From contig CAVUFH010000002.1 of assembly GCA_963740835.1 (NCBI GenBank), forward strand, positions 496,001 to 560,000: a stretch of DNA of 64,000 nucleotides. Direction: 5' to 3'. How positions within the stretch are numbered: the stretch's first letter is position 1; each line of letters starts with the position of its first letter. Source of the DNA: CAVUFH01 sp963740835. Lineage in GTDB: Bacteria; Actinomycetota; Acidimicrobiia; IMCC26256; PALSA-610. Made by a program: the position numbers and the translations under genes. Below the pieces are notes generated by a model, which searched no databases, was not told the origin of the DNA, and was given only the letters and a program-made list of their open reading frames with translations. Of the stretch, positions 17,350-25,645 are shown piece after piece.

Positions 17350-18246
17350 CTACAGGATCGCGCGGCGGAGGAGGGCCCGGTGCACGGGTGCGTCGCCCCA
17401 ACTCCGAGCGAGCGCCCACGCCCGCTTCATGTAGAGGTGCAGGTCGTACTCGGTCGTGTACCCGATCGCGCCGTGGCACTGGAGCGCGACCCGCGCCGCG
17501 AGGAGCGCGGCCGCGTCGGCCTTCAACTTCGCCATGCTCACGTGGGTCCCGTCGAGCGTGACCGCGGCGCGGTATACGAGCGGACGCGCGAACTCGAGTG
17601 CGAGGCAGGCGTTCGCGAGGTGGTGCTTCACGGCTTGGAAGGAGCCGACCGGTACGCCGAACTGCTGACGTTCCTTCACGTAGCCGACGGTGAGCTCGAT
17701 CATCCGGTCGGCGAGGCCGCATTGCTGCGCGGCGACGCCGAGGACACCGCGCTCGATCGCGGGGATGATCCCGTCGACCGGATCGAACGCGCCGCGCACT
17801 TCGAACAAGCGGCGGGCGCCGTCGACCGACGGGCGTGGCACAAGCGTCATCGTCGCCGGATCAACCCGGCCTTCGGTCGTGATCACGACGTCGGCGGTGT
17901 CGGCCCACGGCACGAGCTCGTGCGCGGTTGCCACCACGAGACCGGGGTCGCCGAGAAGGGGTGCACCGAACGCGGCGGTCTCGACGATCGGCTCGGGCAC
18001 CGCGTGCCGGCCGGTCTCCTCGAGCACGAGCACGAGATCGACGTACGTGAGCCCGAGGCCACCTTCCGCTTCGGGCGCGAGCATCCCGACGACTCCCATG
18101 TCGGCGAGTTGGTCCCAGAGCCCGGGCACGCGTCCGGTCTCGTTGCTCCACGCGTCACGCACGTGCGCGGGCGTGCACTCCTTGGTCAGCAGGTCCCGTA
18201 CCGCGTCGCGCAGCTCGAGCTGTTCGGGTGCGAAGGCGAACTTCAT
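17350..18246 (-). CDS. acyl-CoA dehydrogenase, short subunit type
   Basis: A 298-residue acyl-CoA dehydrogenase. It opens MKFAFAPEQLELRDAVRDLL and has GGLGLTYVDLVLVLEETGR near residue 60, VKERQQFGVPVGSFQAVKH near 205 and LQCHGAIGYTTEYDLHLYMKR near 265. It is shorter than the usual 380-400 residues, as in the heteromeric steroid acyl-CoA dehydrogenases (FadE28/29, FadE26/27, ChsE type), where two different subunits build one FAD site. Its ATG overlaps the stop of the next dehydrogenase gene by four bases (ATGA), which supports an alpha2-beta2 partnership. It lies upstream of fadA6. Confidence 0.88.
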   Translation of the reverse strand: MKFAFAPEQLELRDAVRDLLTKECTPAHVRDAWSNETGRVPGLWDQLADMGVVGMLAPEAEGGLGLTYVDLVLVLEETGRHAVPEPIVETAAFGAPLLGDPGLVVATAHELVPWADTADVVITTEGRVDPATMTLVPRPSVDGARRLFEVRGAFDPVDGIIPAIERGVLGVAAQQCGLADRMIELTVGYVKERQQFGVPVGSFQAVKHHLANACLALEFARPLVYRAAVTLDGTHVSMAKLKADAAALLAARVALQCHGAIGYTTEYDLHLYMKRAWALARSWGDAPVHRALLRRAIL

Positions 18247-19454
18247 GTCGATGGCTTCCCCGAGCCCCGCGCGGCGGCTGCGCCGCGAGCGGCGGCGCCC
18301 TCCGTCCGCACGGTTCGGGGTAGCCCCAAGACGCGTTCGGCGACGACGTTGCGTTGGATCTCGTTGGTGCCCGCGTAGATCGGCCCCGCGAGCGCGAACT
18401 CGTAGCCCTTCATCCACGCCGCGAAGTCGCCGTCGACCAGCTCCGCGTGGTCGGCGAGCAGCTCGAGTGCGAGCTCGTGCATCGCGACGTCGAGCTCGGA
18501 CCAGAACAGCTTCACCAGGCTCGACTCCGCGCCCGCGCCCTGCCCCTCGACGATGCGGGTGACGGTCCAGAACGTCTGCCAGCGGTAGGCCTCGGCGTCG
18601 ACATAGGCATCGATCAGACGGTCACGGACGACGGGGTTGTCACCGCGCTCGTGATAGAGGTCGATGAGCCGTTGCGCGGTGGCCATGAACCGGCCGGGCG
18701 AACGCAGGGTCAGCCCCCGCTCGGAGCCGGTCGTCGCCATCGCGACGCCCCACCCTTGGTTGGGCGCGCCGAGCACGTCGGCGTCGGCGACGAACACGTC
18801 GTCGAGGAACACCTCGGCGAATCCTTCGTCGCCGTCGAGGCGCTCGACCGGTCGCACGGTGACGCCGGGCGCGGCCAGGTCGACGAGGAAGTACGTGAGG
18901 CCCTTGTGCCGTTCCGCGTTCGGGTCGCTGCGGAAGAGGCCGAAGAGGTGCGTGCAGAACGCCCCGCGCGTCGTCCATGTCTTCTGTCCGCTCAGGCGCC
19001 ACCCCGCGCTCGCGGCGTCGCGCACGGCCTTGGACTGGATGCCGGCGAGGTCGCTGCCCGCGTTCGGCTCTGACCAGCCCTGGCACCATGTCTGTTCACC
19101 CGAAGCCATCTTGCGCAGGATGCGCGCTCGCTGCTCGGGCGTGCCGAACTCGAAGATGGTCGGTGCGAGGAGGAAGATGCCGTTCTGCGTGACGCGTTGC
19201 GGCGCGCCGGCCCGGTAGTACTCCTCCTCGAAGATCAGCCACTCCCACAGCGACGCGTCGCGGCCGCCGTACTCCTCGGGCCAGGACACGACCGCGTAGC
19301 GCGCGTCGAACAGCGTGCGCTCCCATTCGAGGTGGGCGGCGAAGCCGGCGCGGGTGTCGCCGCTCGGCAATGCGGGCCGCGGCACGTTCGCCTCGAGCCA
19401 GGCGCGGCAGTCGGCGCGGAATCGTTGTTCGTCGGGGCTGAACTCGAGATCCAT
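18243..19454 (-). CDS. acyl-CoA dehydrogenase, long subunit type with unusual C-terminal tail
   Basis: A 403-residue acyl-CoA dehydrogenase: MDLEFSPDEQRFRADCRAWL, the WCQGWSEPNAGSDLA flavin motif near residue 125, GQKTWTTRGAFC near 155 and YAGTNEIQRNVVAERVLGLPR near 365. The family normally ends there, but about 23 more residues follow (VRTEGAAARGAAAARGS...), low in complexity and encoded by DNA resembling the VRTQR repeats. It is coupled by ATGA to the short dehydrogenase and probably forms a heteromer with it that desaturates a steroid-derived acyl-CoA. A possible minus-strand -10, TACGAT, lies at 19491-19496. Confidence 0.9.
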   Translation of the reverse strand: MDLEFSPDEQRFRADCRAWLEANVPRPALPSGDTRAGFAAHLEWERTLFDARYAVVSWPEEYGGRDASLWEWLIFEEEYYRAGAPQRVTQNGIFLLAPTIFEFGTPEQRARILRKMASGEQTWCQGWSEPNAGSDLAGIQSKAVRDAASAGWRLSGQKTWTTRGAFCTHLFGLFRSDPNAERHKGLTYFLVDLAAPGVTVRPVERLDGDEGFAEVFLDDVFVADADVLGAPNQGWGVAMATTGSERGLTLRSPGRFMATAQRLIDLYHERGDNPVVRDRLIDAYVDAEAYRWQTFWTVTRIVEGQGAGAESSLVKLFWSELDVAMHELALELLADHAELVDGDFAAWMKGYEFALAGPIYAGTNEIQRNVVAERVLGLPRTVRTEGAAARGAAAARGSGKPST

Positions 19455-19556
19455 CGGCCTCGGAAGCGCGGTCGGGGCGGGGGCGGCCGGATCGTAGCCA
19501 AGACGCGGGCTCGGGCTCCGTGCCCGCCCATGGCAGGAATCGTCCGGTGTGTGACA

Positions 19557-19585
19557 TTGCTGCCAGACCGGGCGCAGGCGACAAT
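19557..19585 (+). promoter_or_regulatory. sigma70-like promoter for the GlxA-type regulator
   Basis: TTGCTG (19557-19562), a 17-base spacer and GACAAT (19580-19585), which ends six bases before the GTG start at 19592. This predicts a leaderless mRNA. Confidence 0.45.
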
Positions 19586-19591
19586 GGCCCG

Positions 19592-20536
19592 GTGAAACGG
19601 CTCGTCTTCGTCGCCTACCCGGGGATCACCGCGCTCGACCTGGTCGGGCCGCACGAGGTGTTCGCGGCAACGGGCGCGTACGACATCACGATCGCGGCCC
19701 CCACCGGGTCGATCGTGACCGGGCGCGGCCCGACGATCGTCGCGGATCGATCGTTGCGATCACTGCGCGGTCCGATCGACACGCTGATCGTGTGCGGCGG
19801 GAACAGCGCGATGGCCGCCGCGCGCGACGCCTCGCTCGTGCGCGCCATCGGACGCGCGGCTGCCCGCAGCCGCCGGGTCGCGTCGGTGTGTACCGGCGCG
19901 TTCCTGCTCGCGGCTGCGGGGCTGCTCGACGGCCGGCGCGCGACCACCCACTGGCAGGCGTGCGAGCTGCTCGCGCGCCGGCATCCCGCGATCACCGTCG
20001 ACAAGGATCCGATCTTCGTGCGCGACGGTGACGTGTGGACCTCTGCGGGCGTGACGGCCGGGATGGACCTCGCACTGGCCCTCGTCACCGAGGACCTCGG
20101 TCGCGAAGCCGCGCTGCGTGTGGCTCGACAGCTCGTGATGTTCGTGCAGCGACCGGGTGGCCAATCGCAATTCAGTGCGCAGCTCGGGCGCCAGACCGCC
20201 GAGCGCGATCCGATCGTGGAGCTACAGAGCTGGATCGCCGAGCATCCGGACGGCGACCTGAACGTCGATCGGCTCGCGGAACGCGTCGCCATGAGCCCGC
20301 GCCACTTCGCGCGGGTGTTCCGCGAAGAAGTGGGCGTGACGCCGGCCGCGTATGTCGAGATCGCGCGCGTCGAGGTCGCGCAGCGGCTGCTGGAGACAAC
20401 GGGGCTCAGCGTCGACGACATCGCCCGCACCGCCGGCTTCGGCACCGTCGAGACGCTACGCCGGGCGTTCGCCCGCCGGGTCGGTGCGAGCCCGCGTGAC
20501 TACCGAGATCGATTTCGTCCCGCGCGGGCGTCGTAG
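19592..20536 (+). CDS. GlxA-family transcriptional regulator (DJ-1/PfpI domain plus AraC HTH)
   Basis: A 314-residue regulator. Residues 1-175 are a DJ-1/PfpI-like domain (LVFVAYPGITALDLVGPHEVF; SVCTGAFLLAAAGLLDG near 90 with the nucleophile-elbow Cys). Residues 215-310 hold the two AraC helix-turn-helices (LAERVAMSPRHFARVFREE and VDDIARTAGFGTVETLRRAF). Such proteins sense small metabolites and activate nearby genes. GTG 19592 fits both the domain start and the promoter spacing. The stand-alone DJ-1/PfpI gene 27 bases downstream is its likely target and may share its ligand. Confidence 0.93.
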   Translation: MKRLVFVAYPGITALDLVGPHEVFAATGAYDITIAAPTGSIVTGRGPTIVADRSLRSLRGPIDTLIVCGGNSAMAAARDASLVRAIGRAAARSRRVASVCTGAFLLAAAGLLDGRRATTHWQACELLARRHPAITVDKDPIFVRDGDVWTSAGVTAGMDLALALVTEDLGREAALRVARQLVMFVQRPGGQSQFSAQLGRQTAERDPIVELQSWIAEHPDGDLNVDRLAERVAMSPRHFARVFREEVGVTPAAYVEIARVEVAQRLLETTGLSVDDIARTAGFGTVETLRRAFARRVGASPRDYRDRFRPARAS

Positions 20537-20563
20537 CGGCGCCGCGCTCAACAAGGAGCACCC

Positions 20564-21196
20564 ATGCAGATCGCTTGTTTCCTGTTCGACGGCATCACCG
20601 CGCTCGACATCGTCGGGCCGTACGAGGTGTTGCAGCGCATCCCGGATGCGGACGTCCGCTTCGTCGCCAAGCAGGTAGGCGAGGTGCGCACCGACAACAA
20701 GTTCCTGGCGCTCGTCGCCGACTACTCGATCGACGAGGTGACCAACCCCGACGTGGTCGTCGTGCCCGGCGGTTTCGCCACTCGAGCGCTCGAGCACGAC
20801 GAGGACACCCTGGACTGGATCCGCGCGGTCGACGCCGGCAGCACGTGGACCACGTCCGTGTGCACCGGCTCGATGCTGCTCGCGGCGGCCGGCCTGCTCG
20901 AAGGCAAGGAAGCGACGTCGCACTGGGCATCGCTCCCGCGGCTGGCCGAATACGGCGCGATCCCCACGGGGCGGCGCGTCGTCGAGCAGGGCAGGATCGT
21001 GACGGCTGCCGGCGTGTCGTCGGGCATCGACATGGCACTGACGCTCGCGGCCCGCATCGCCGGCGACGATTTCGCCCAGGCCGTGCAGCTCGGGATCGAG
21101 TACGACCCGCAGCCGCCGTTCGATGCCGGTTCCCTCGACAAGGCCCCCGATCACATCGTCGAGCTCCTCGCGAACATGTATGCCGGCCGCGTCTAG
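20564..21196 (+). CDS. DJ-1/PfpI family protein (isonitrile hydratase-like)
   Basis: A 210-residue single-domain DJ-1/PfpI protein with LFDGITALDIVGPYEVL at the N-terminus, VVVPGGFAT near residue 68, and SVCTGSMLLAAAGLLEGKEA near 98 carrying the reactive Cys. The Asp in the first segment and the Cys-Thr-Gly elbow resemble isocyanide hydratases, but amidase or glyoxalase activity is possible. AAGGAG lies 6 bases before the ATG. It is co-directional with the GlxA-type regulator and converges on the thiolase-like gene at 21207. Confidence 0.88.
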   Translation: MQIACFLFDGITALDIVGPYEVLQRIPDADVRFVAKQVGEVRTDNKFLALVADYSIDEVTNPDVVVVPGGFATRALEHDEDTLDWIRAVDAGSTWTTSVCTGSMLLAAAGLLEGKEATSHWASLPRLAEYGAIPTGRRVVEQGRIVTAAGVSSGIDMALTLAARIAGDDFAQAVQLGIEYDPQPPFDAGSLDKAPDHIVELLANMYAGRV

Positions 21197-21206
21197 GTGT
21201 GACGTG

Positions 21207-22406
21207 CTACTTGGTGAGGATGACGGCGGAGCCGTGGCCGAAGAGGCCCTGGTTGATCGACAGGCCGGTGCGTGCGCCCTCGACCTGGTGCCCCTCGGCC
21301 TGGCCGCGGAGCTGCCAGGTGAGCTCGCAGACCTGGGCGATCGCCTGCGCGGGCACGGCCTCGCCGAAGCACGCGAGGCCGCCGCTCGGGTTCACCGGTA
21401 TGCGGCCGCTGATCGTCGTCTCGCCGTCGCGCACCAACTTCTCGGCTTCGCCCGGCGCGCACAGCCCGATCTGCTCGTACCAGTCGAGCTCCATCGCGGT
21501 CGAGAGGTCGTAGACCTCCGCGCAATCGAGGTCGTCAGGGCCGATGCCGGCCTCCGCGTAGGCGCGGTCCGCGATCGACTCCTTGAAGCCGCGCGTGGTC
21601 GCCCGGTCGGTGCCCACCAGTGAGTCCGTGGCGAAGTTCGGCAGCTCGATCGTCGTCTGCGGGTACGAAGGTGTCACCGTCGAGATCGCCGCGACCCGCA
21701 CGGCGCCGCCGGCATCGCGCGTGCGCGCGTAGTCGAGACTCGAGATCACCAGCGCGGCGGCGCCGTCGCTCGTGGCACAGATGTCGAGCAGGCCGAGCGG
21801 CTCGGCCACGATCGGTGCCGTGAGCACATCGTCGATGCTCACTTCCTTGCGGTACCGCGCGTAGGGGTTCGCGAGACCATGCTGCGCGTTCTTCACCTTG
21901 ACACGCGCGAAGTCCTCGCGCGTCGCGCCGAACAGCTCCATGCGCCGGCGCGCGTACAGCCCGAAGTACGTCGGATTCGTCGCGCCGAGCAAGCGGAAGC
22001 GCAACCAGTCGGGATCGTCGCCCCGCTCACCCTTGTTCGGTGCGAGGAAGCCCTTAGGTGTGGTGTCGGCGCCGATCACCAGCGCGACGTCGCACAACCC
22101 GGCGAGGATCTGAGCGCGCGCGGTCGACAGCGCGGTGACACCCGAGGCACACGCGGCGTAGGACGACGCGACTTGCGCGCCGTTCCAGCCCAATGCCTGT
22201 GCGAACGTCGCGCCCGCGACGTAGCCGGGGTAGCCGTTGCGCACAGTCTCGCCGCCCGACACGAACTGGATGTCGGACCATGCGACCGCGGCGTCGGCGA
22301 GTGCGGACCGCGCGGCTACTACGCCGTACTCGACGAAGTTGCGACCCCACTTGCCCCACGGGTGCATCCCCACTCCCAGGATCGCGATGTCGTGATCCGC
22401 GCTCAT
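21207..22406 (-). CDS. thiolase-like protein (lipid-transfer/acetyl-CoA acetyltransferase type)
   Basis: A 399-residue thiolase-fold protein. It opens IAILGVGMHPWGKWGRNF, has the candidate nucleophile Cys in YAACASGVTALSTAR near residue 85, CAEVYDLSTAMELDWYEQIG near 300, and VNPSGGLACFGEAVPAQA near 340 with the C-terminal GLFGHGSAV. The Cys suggests a thiolytic or condensing function, unlike the Ser-containing paralogue at 803. It overlaps by ATGA the OB-fold gene that precedes it. Thiolase-like plus OB-fold (DUF35) pairs include the Ltp2-ChsH2 aldolase of steroid side-chain degradation. It closes the ipdA-ipdB-ipdC-OB operon. Confidence 0.88.
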   Translation of the reverse strand: MSADHDIAILGVGMHPWGKWGRNFVEYGVVAARSALADAAVAWSDIQFVSGGETVRNGYPGYVAGATFAQALGWNGAQVASSYAACASGVTALSTARAQILAGLCDVALVIGADTTPKGFLAPNKGERGDDPDWLRFRLLGATNPTYFGLYARRRMELFGATREDFARVKVKNAQHGLANPYARYRKEVSIDDVLTAPIVAEPLGLLDICATSDGAAALVISSLDYARTRDAGGAVRVAAISTVTPSYPQTTIELPNFATDSLVGTDRATTRGFKESIADRAYAEAGIGPDDLDCAEVYDLSTAMELDWYEQIGLCAPGEAEKLVRDGETTISGRIPVNPSGGLACFGEAVPAQAIAQVCELTWQLRGQAEGHQVEGARTGLSINQGLFGHGSAVILTK

Positions 22407-22852
22407 CGACCCTCTCCCGTGTTCGTGCCGGCCGGCGCCCATTGCCACACGACGTACTCGTGCTCGTCGTCTTCGTACAGCGGTCCGAGCACGAGCTCCA
22501 TGGGCATCCCGATCTCGAGGACGTCGGCATCGGCGCCGGTCGCGAGCTGCCCGAGCACCACCATCTGCTCCGCGTCGAGCTCGACCGCGCACACCGTGTA
22601 CGGCACGAACGGATCGGGCGCCACGTACGGCTCGGGCGGCGCGTAGTGGTTGGTCGTCCACGACCACAGCCGGCCCCGGCGCGACAGCAACGCGGGCTCG
22701 CGTTCCTCGCCGGGCGCGCTCGGGTTGCCCGAGGTCGCGATCCCGGTCGGCCAGAAGTAGCTGCCGGACTCCTTGCCCCGCGTGCCCACGAGCTGCGGCG
22801 CGGCTTCGTCGAGGGTGAACCAACCCTCGGCGGCGGATACCCGTTCCTTCAC
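22403..22852 (-). CDS. DUF35 OB-fold protein, partner of thiolase-like protein
   Basis: A 149-residue protein with the C-terminal OB-fold pattern VPYTVCAVELDAEQMVVLGQ and an N-terminal segment WFTLDEAAPQLVGTRGKESG. The usual four-Cys zinc ribbon of DUF35 proteins is absent: the N-terminal region has no CxxC. This is known for some family members. It overlaps IpdC upstream (GTGA) and the thiolase-like gene downstream (ATGA), so it should be made in step with both. It probably forms a complex with the thiolase-like protein and channels its acyl-CoA. Confidence 0.82.
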   Translation of the reverse strand: MKERVSAAEGWFTLDEAAPQLVGTRGKESGSYFWPTGIATSGNPSAPGEEREPALLSRRGRLWSWTTNHYAPPEPYVAPDPFVPYTVCAVELDAEQMVVLGQLATGADADVLEIGMPMELVLGPLYEDDEHEYVVWQWAPAGTNTGEGR

Positions 22853-23910
22853 GACAGCTCTCCCAGTCGTTTGAGCGTTCCTTCGGCCTCCGACACGATG
22901 CGCGCCACCAGCTCGGCGACGGTCGGCAGGTCCTCGATCAAGCCAACTGCTTGCCCGCTCGACAGTACGCCGCCGTCGAGCCGGCCCTCGACGAGCCCCG
23001 CCCGCAGCAGCATCGGCGTGTTCGCGGCGAGGATCACCTGGCTCCACTTCAGGTTGCCCTCGCGCTTCATCGCGAGTCCTTCTCGCAGCATCCCTTGCCA
23101 CGATGCGCCCGACATCTTCTTGAAGGCGACGGCATTGCGCGCCGCCCGGGGCAGGCCGGTTATCGCGTGGCCCGACTCGAGCTCGTCGACGAAGTCGGTG
23201 CGCAGCACGCGATGGGGGAGCCCGTCGATGCGGGTGGTGACGACCGTGTCGGTGACCGACTTCCCGAGGTAGTACCGCTTCACCGTGTCCGGCACCGTGC
23301 TCTCCTGCGTCAGCAGGAAGCGGGTGCCCATCGCGACACCGGCCGCGCCGTAGGCGAGCGCGGCGACGAGGCCGCGGCCGTCGAAGAACCCGCCGGCCGC
23401 GATCACCGGGATGTTGACCGCGTCCACGATCTGCGGGAGCAGCAGCGTGGTCGGCACCGTCCCGGTGTGGCCGCCGCCTTCGCCGCCCTGCACGATGACC
23501 GCATCCGCGCCCCAGGCCGCGACCTTCTCCGCGTGCCGGCGGGCGCCGACGCTCGGGACCACCGCGATGCCCGCGTCCTTCAACTGCTTCACGTGTTGCT
23601 CGCGCGGTGCGAGCGCGAACGACGCGACCTTCACGCCCTCCTGGATGAGCAGCGCGACGCGCGCGTCGGCGTCCTCGGCGTCGGCGCGGAGGTTCACGCC
23701 GAAGGGCCGATCCGTACGGGCGCGCACCTCGCGAATCGCGGCACCGAGGTGGTCGTACGTCATCGTCGCCGACGCGAGGATCCCGAGCGCGCCCGCGTTC
23801 GCAGTCGCGGTGACGAGCCGCGCGCCCGCGACCCAGCCCATTCCGGTCTGGACGATGGGGACCTCGATCCCGAACGCGTCGCACAGCGGAGTTCGCAGGG
23901 TCGAAGTCAA
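22849..23910 (-). CDS. ipdC: IpdC-like flavoprotein (nitronate monooxygenase/NPD fold)
   Basis: A 353-residue TIM-barrel flavoprotein of the 2-nitropropane dioxygenase family. Motifs are PIVQTGMGWVAG at residues 18-29, FGVNLRADAEDADAR near 70, VIVQGGEGGGHTG near 140 and IPVIAAGGFFDGRGLVAALA near 165 for phosphate binding of FMN. In Mycobacterium the orthologue IpdC (Rv3553) acts on the C/D-ring indene-dione CoA during cholesterol degradation. Placement directly after ipdA and ipdB, with ATGA and GTGA overlaps, reproduces the mycobacterial order and supports the name. The enzyme is probably cytoplasmic and FMN-dependent. Confidence 0.9.
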   Translation of the reverse strand: MTSTLRTPLCDAFGIEVPIVQTGMGWVAGARLVTATANAGALGILASATMTYDHLGAAIREVRARTDRPFGVNLRADAEDADARVALLIQEGVKVASFALAPREQHVKQLKDAGIAVVPSVGARRHAEKVAAWGADAVIVQGGEGGGHTGTVPTTLLLPQIVDAVNIPVIAAGGFFDGRGLVAALAYGAAGVAMGTRFLLTQESTVPDTVKRYYLGKSVTDTVVTTRIDGLPHRVLRTDFVDELESGHAITGLPRAARNAVAFKKMSGASWQGMLREGLAMKREGNLKWSQVILAANTPMLLRAGLVEGRLDGGVLSSGQAVGLIEDLPTVAELVARIVSEAEGTLKRLGELS

Positions 23911-24674
23911 GACGGGACCTCCTGCTCGCCCAGCCCGTTCGGGTCGATGACCTCGCGGATCAGCCGGACCTCATCGTCGGAGGGAAGCCGGCTGTCGGGC
24001 ACGTCTGCGTCGATCGCGAGCTCGAAGCCCGTCGCCGCGGTCACCTCGTCGACGGTGACACCGGGGTGCACCGATCGCAAGTGCATCCGGTGGCCCGGCG
24101 TGTCGAAGTCGAGGACGGCGAGATTGGTCACGACGCGCACGATCGCGTGGAAGCGGCCCGCGGGCCCGAGCTCGGCGGCCCGGTCGTACCCGACCCCGCT
24201 GACGACGTCGACCGCGGGCACGAACACCCGTGTCGTGTGGCTCGGGACCCAGTAGGACGTGCGGTCGTTGATCGTGTTGCCGGGCGCGCCCCGCATTCCG
24301 AGCAGCTGCGTGCGCGGCTGCGCGTGCGAGCCGATGAACGCGAAGTTGTGGTTGCCGTGCTTGTCGATCTGGCTCGCGCCCATGATCACGTGACGGCGGC
24401 CCGACCAGACCATGTCGAACATCGCGCGATACGGGTTCCACGCGCCGACGGTCTTCTCGGGCGCGTCGACGCCCACCGGCATGATGTTCTCGACGAGCTG
24501 CGCTTCACCGTCGGTCATCACCAGTTGCGGGCCGAACGTCGCCTTGGCGAGCCGGCCACCGATCATCGGCAGCGTGCCGATCGGATTGGCGAGGATCTCG
24601 CCGTCGTCACGGAAGCAGTCCGCCAGCGCGGCCGCGCACACCTCGGCGCGCGTCGGGGCCCCGTCTCTGGTCAT
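23907..24674 (-). CDS. ipdB: CoA-transferase-fold ring hydrolase, IpdB subunit
   Basis: A 255-residue beta subunit of a class I CoA-transferase-like enzyme. It has ADCFRDDGEILANPIGTLPM near residue 15, VENIMPVGVDAPEKTVGAWN near 65, GRRHVIMGASQIDKHGNHNF near 95 and VLDFDTPGHRMHLRSVHPGV near 190. IpdA-IpdB is known to open the last steroid ring (COCHEA-CoA) by hydrolysis without transferring CoA. The start and stop overlap its neighbours by four bases each (ATGA). The adjacency with ipdA and ipdC is conserved in sterol-degrading actinobacteria. Confidence 0.92.
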   Translation of the reverse strand: MTRDGAPTRAEVCAAALADCFRDDGEILANPIGTLPMIGGRLAKATFGPQLVMTDGEAQLVENIMPVGVDAPEKTVGAWNPYRAMFDMVWSGRRHVIMGASQIDKHGNHNFAFIGSHAQPRTQLLGMRGAPGNTINDRTSYWVPSHTTRVFVPAVDVVSGVGYDRAAELGPAGRFHAIVRVVTNLAVLDFDTPGHRMHLRSVHPGVTVDEVTAATGFELAIDADVPDSRLPSDDEVRLIREVIDPNGLGEQEVPS

Positions 24675-25531
24675 GCGGTCGCTCCCTCGATCGCCTCCTG
24701 GTACTCGGCTTCGGTCACGTCGATGTACTTGGCCCGGAACTCGGCCCACGCGTCGTCGCTCTTCGCGCTCGCCGCATACGCCTTCTGGAACGCTTCGTCG
24801 CGCGGGTAGTCGGGGACGCACTCGGTGAAGTGCGCCCCGTGCGGTGTCTCGACCACACCATCGGTCATCAAGCGGTTGATGCGCAGCGACTGGGGCGGTC
24901 CTTCCTTCAGGAAGTCGTCGGTGTCGACGAGTTGCTCGACGGCCATGAACCGGCGCTGCGCCGCCATGCACATCAGGTCGTCGAAGTAAGGATCGATGTT
25001 GAGGTACTGGCCGTTGCCGCCCTGGTCTCCGCGGTGCATGTGCACCAGCGCCACATCCAGGTTGAGTGCGGGCATCGCCACGAGCTCCTCGCCGTCGGCG
25101 TACGGCGACCGCACCGTGCGCAGGTGCGGATTCACGCGCATGACGTCCGAACCGAGGCCGACGCGTGTTGGGAGGAACGGGACCCGCCACGCCGCGGCCT
25201 GCAGTCCGAGGAGGAACATGCCTTCGTCGACCTCGGTGGTGCTGACTGCGCCGGCCTGCCGCGCGTTGCGGAAGTGTGGTTCGAGCGCGATCGAGTCGAG
25301 CGAGACGAACGCGTACACGACGTGCTTCACCTTGCCCGCGTGGCAGAGCAGCCCGACATCCGGGCCGCCGTACGACACGAGGGTCAGGTCGCGCACGTCG
25401 GCGCGGCACAGCGCCCGGACCAACGCCATCGGCTTGCGGCGCGAACCCCATCCGCCGATGCCGACGGTCATGCCGTCGTGGATCTCCGCGACGACGTCGT
25501 CGATCGTCACGCGCTTGTCTGGTATCGGCAA
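24671..25531 (-). CDS. ipdA: CoA-transferase-fold ring hydrolase, IpdA subunit
   Basis: A 286-residue alpha subunit with DGMTVGIGGWGSRRKPMALV at residue 19, DLTLVSYGGPDVGLLCHAGK near 48, and VDEGMFLLGLQAAAWRVPFL near 100, all as I recall them in Rv3551-type IpdA. The catalytic Glu of IpdAB should be in the SLDSIALEPHFRN or TTEVDEGMF segment; I cannot fix which without a structure. TTG 25531 has GGAG six bases upstream and gives the expected N-terminus. It is the first gene of the ipdA-ipdB-ipdC-OB-thiolase operon. Three ACGGCC copies spaced 8 bases apart (25546-25567) lie just upstream. Confidence 0.92.
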   Translation of the reverse strand: MPIPDKRVTIDDVVAEIHDGMTVGIGGWGSRRKPMALVRALCRADVRDLTLVSYGGPDVGLLCHAGKVKHVVYAFVSLDSIALEPHFRNARQAGAVSTTEVDEGMFLLGLQAAAWRVPFLPTRVGLGSDVMRVNPHLRTVRSPYADGEELVAMPALNLDVALVHMHRGDQGGNGQYLNIDPYFDDLMCMAAQRRFMAVEQLVDTDDFLKEGPPQSLRINRLMTDGVVETPHGAHFTECVPDYPRDEAFQKAYAASAKSDDAWAEFRAKYIDVTEAEYQEAIEGATA

Positions 25532-25632
25532 CGGGACTCCAAGCGACGGCCGAACGGCCTGACGGCCAAAAGGGGACCTGATGGGGCGTCAGATCGTAGG
25601 ACTCGGGCCGAGGAGCAGGCGAACGAGGGCGA

Positions 25633-25638
25633 TAGCGT
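25633..25638 (+). promoter_or_regulatory. -10-like TAGCGT before ATG 25646
   Basis: TAGCGT ends seven bases before the ATG of the aspartyl-tRNA synthetase gene, the leaderless arrangement. The identical hexamer with identical spacing occurs at 40019-40024. Confidence 0.45.
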
Positions 25639-25645
25639 GGCCGGA

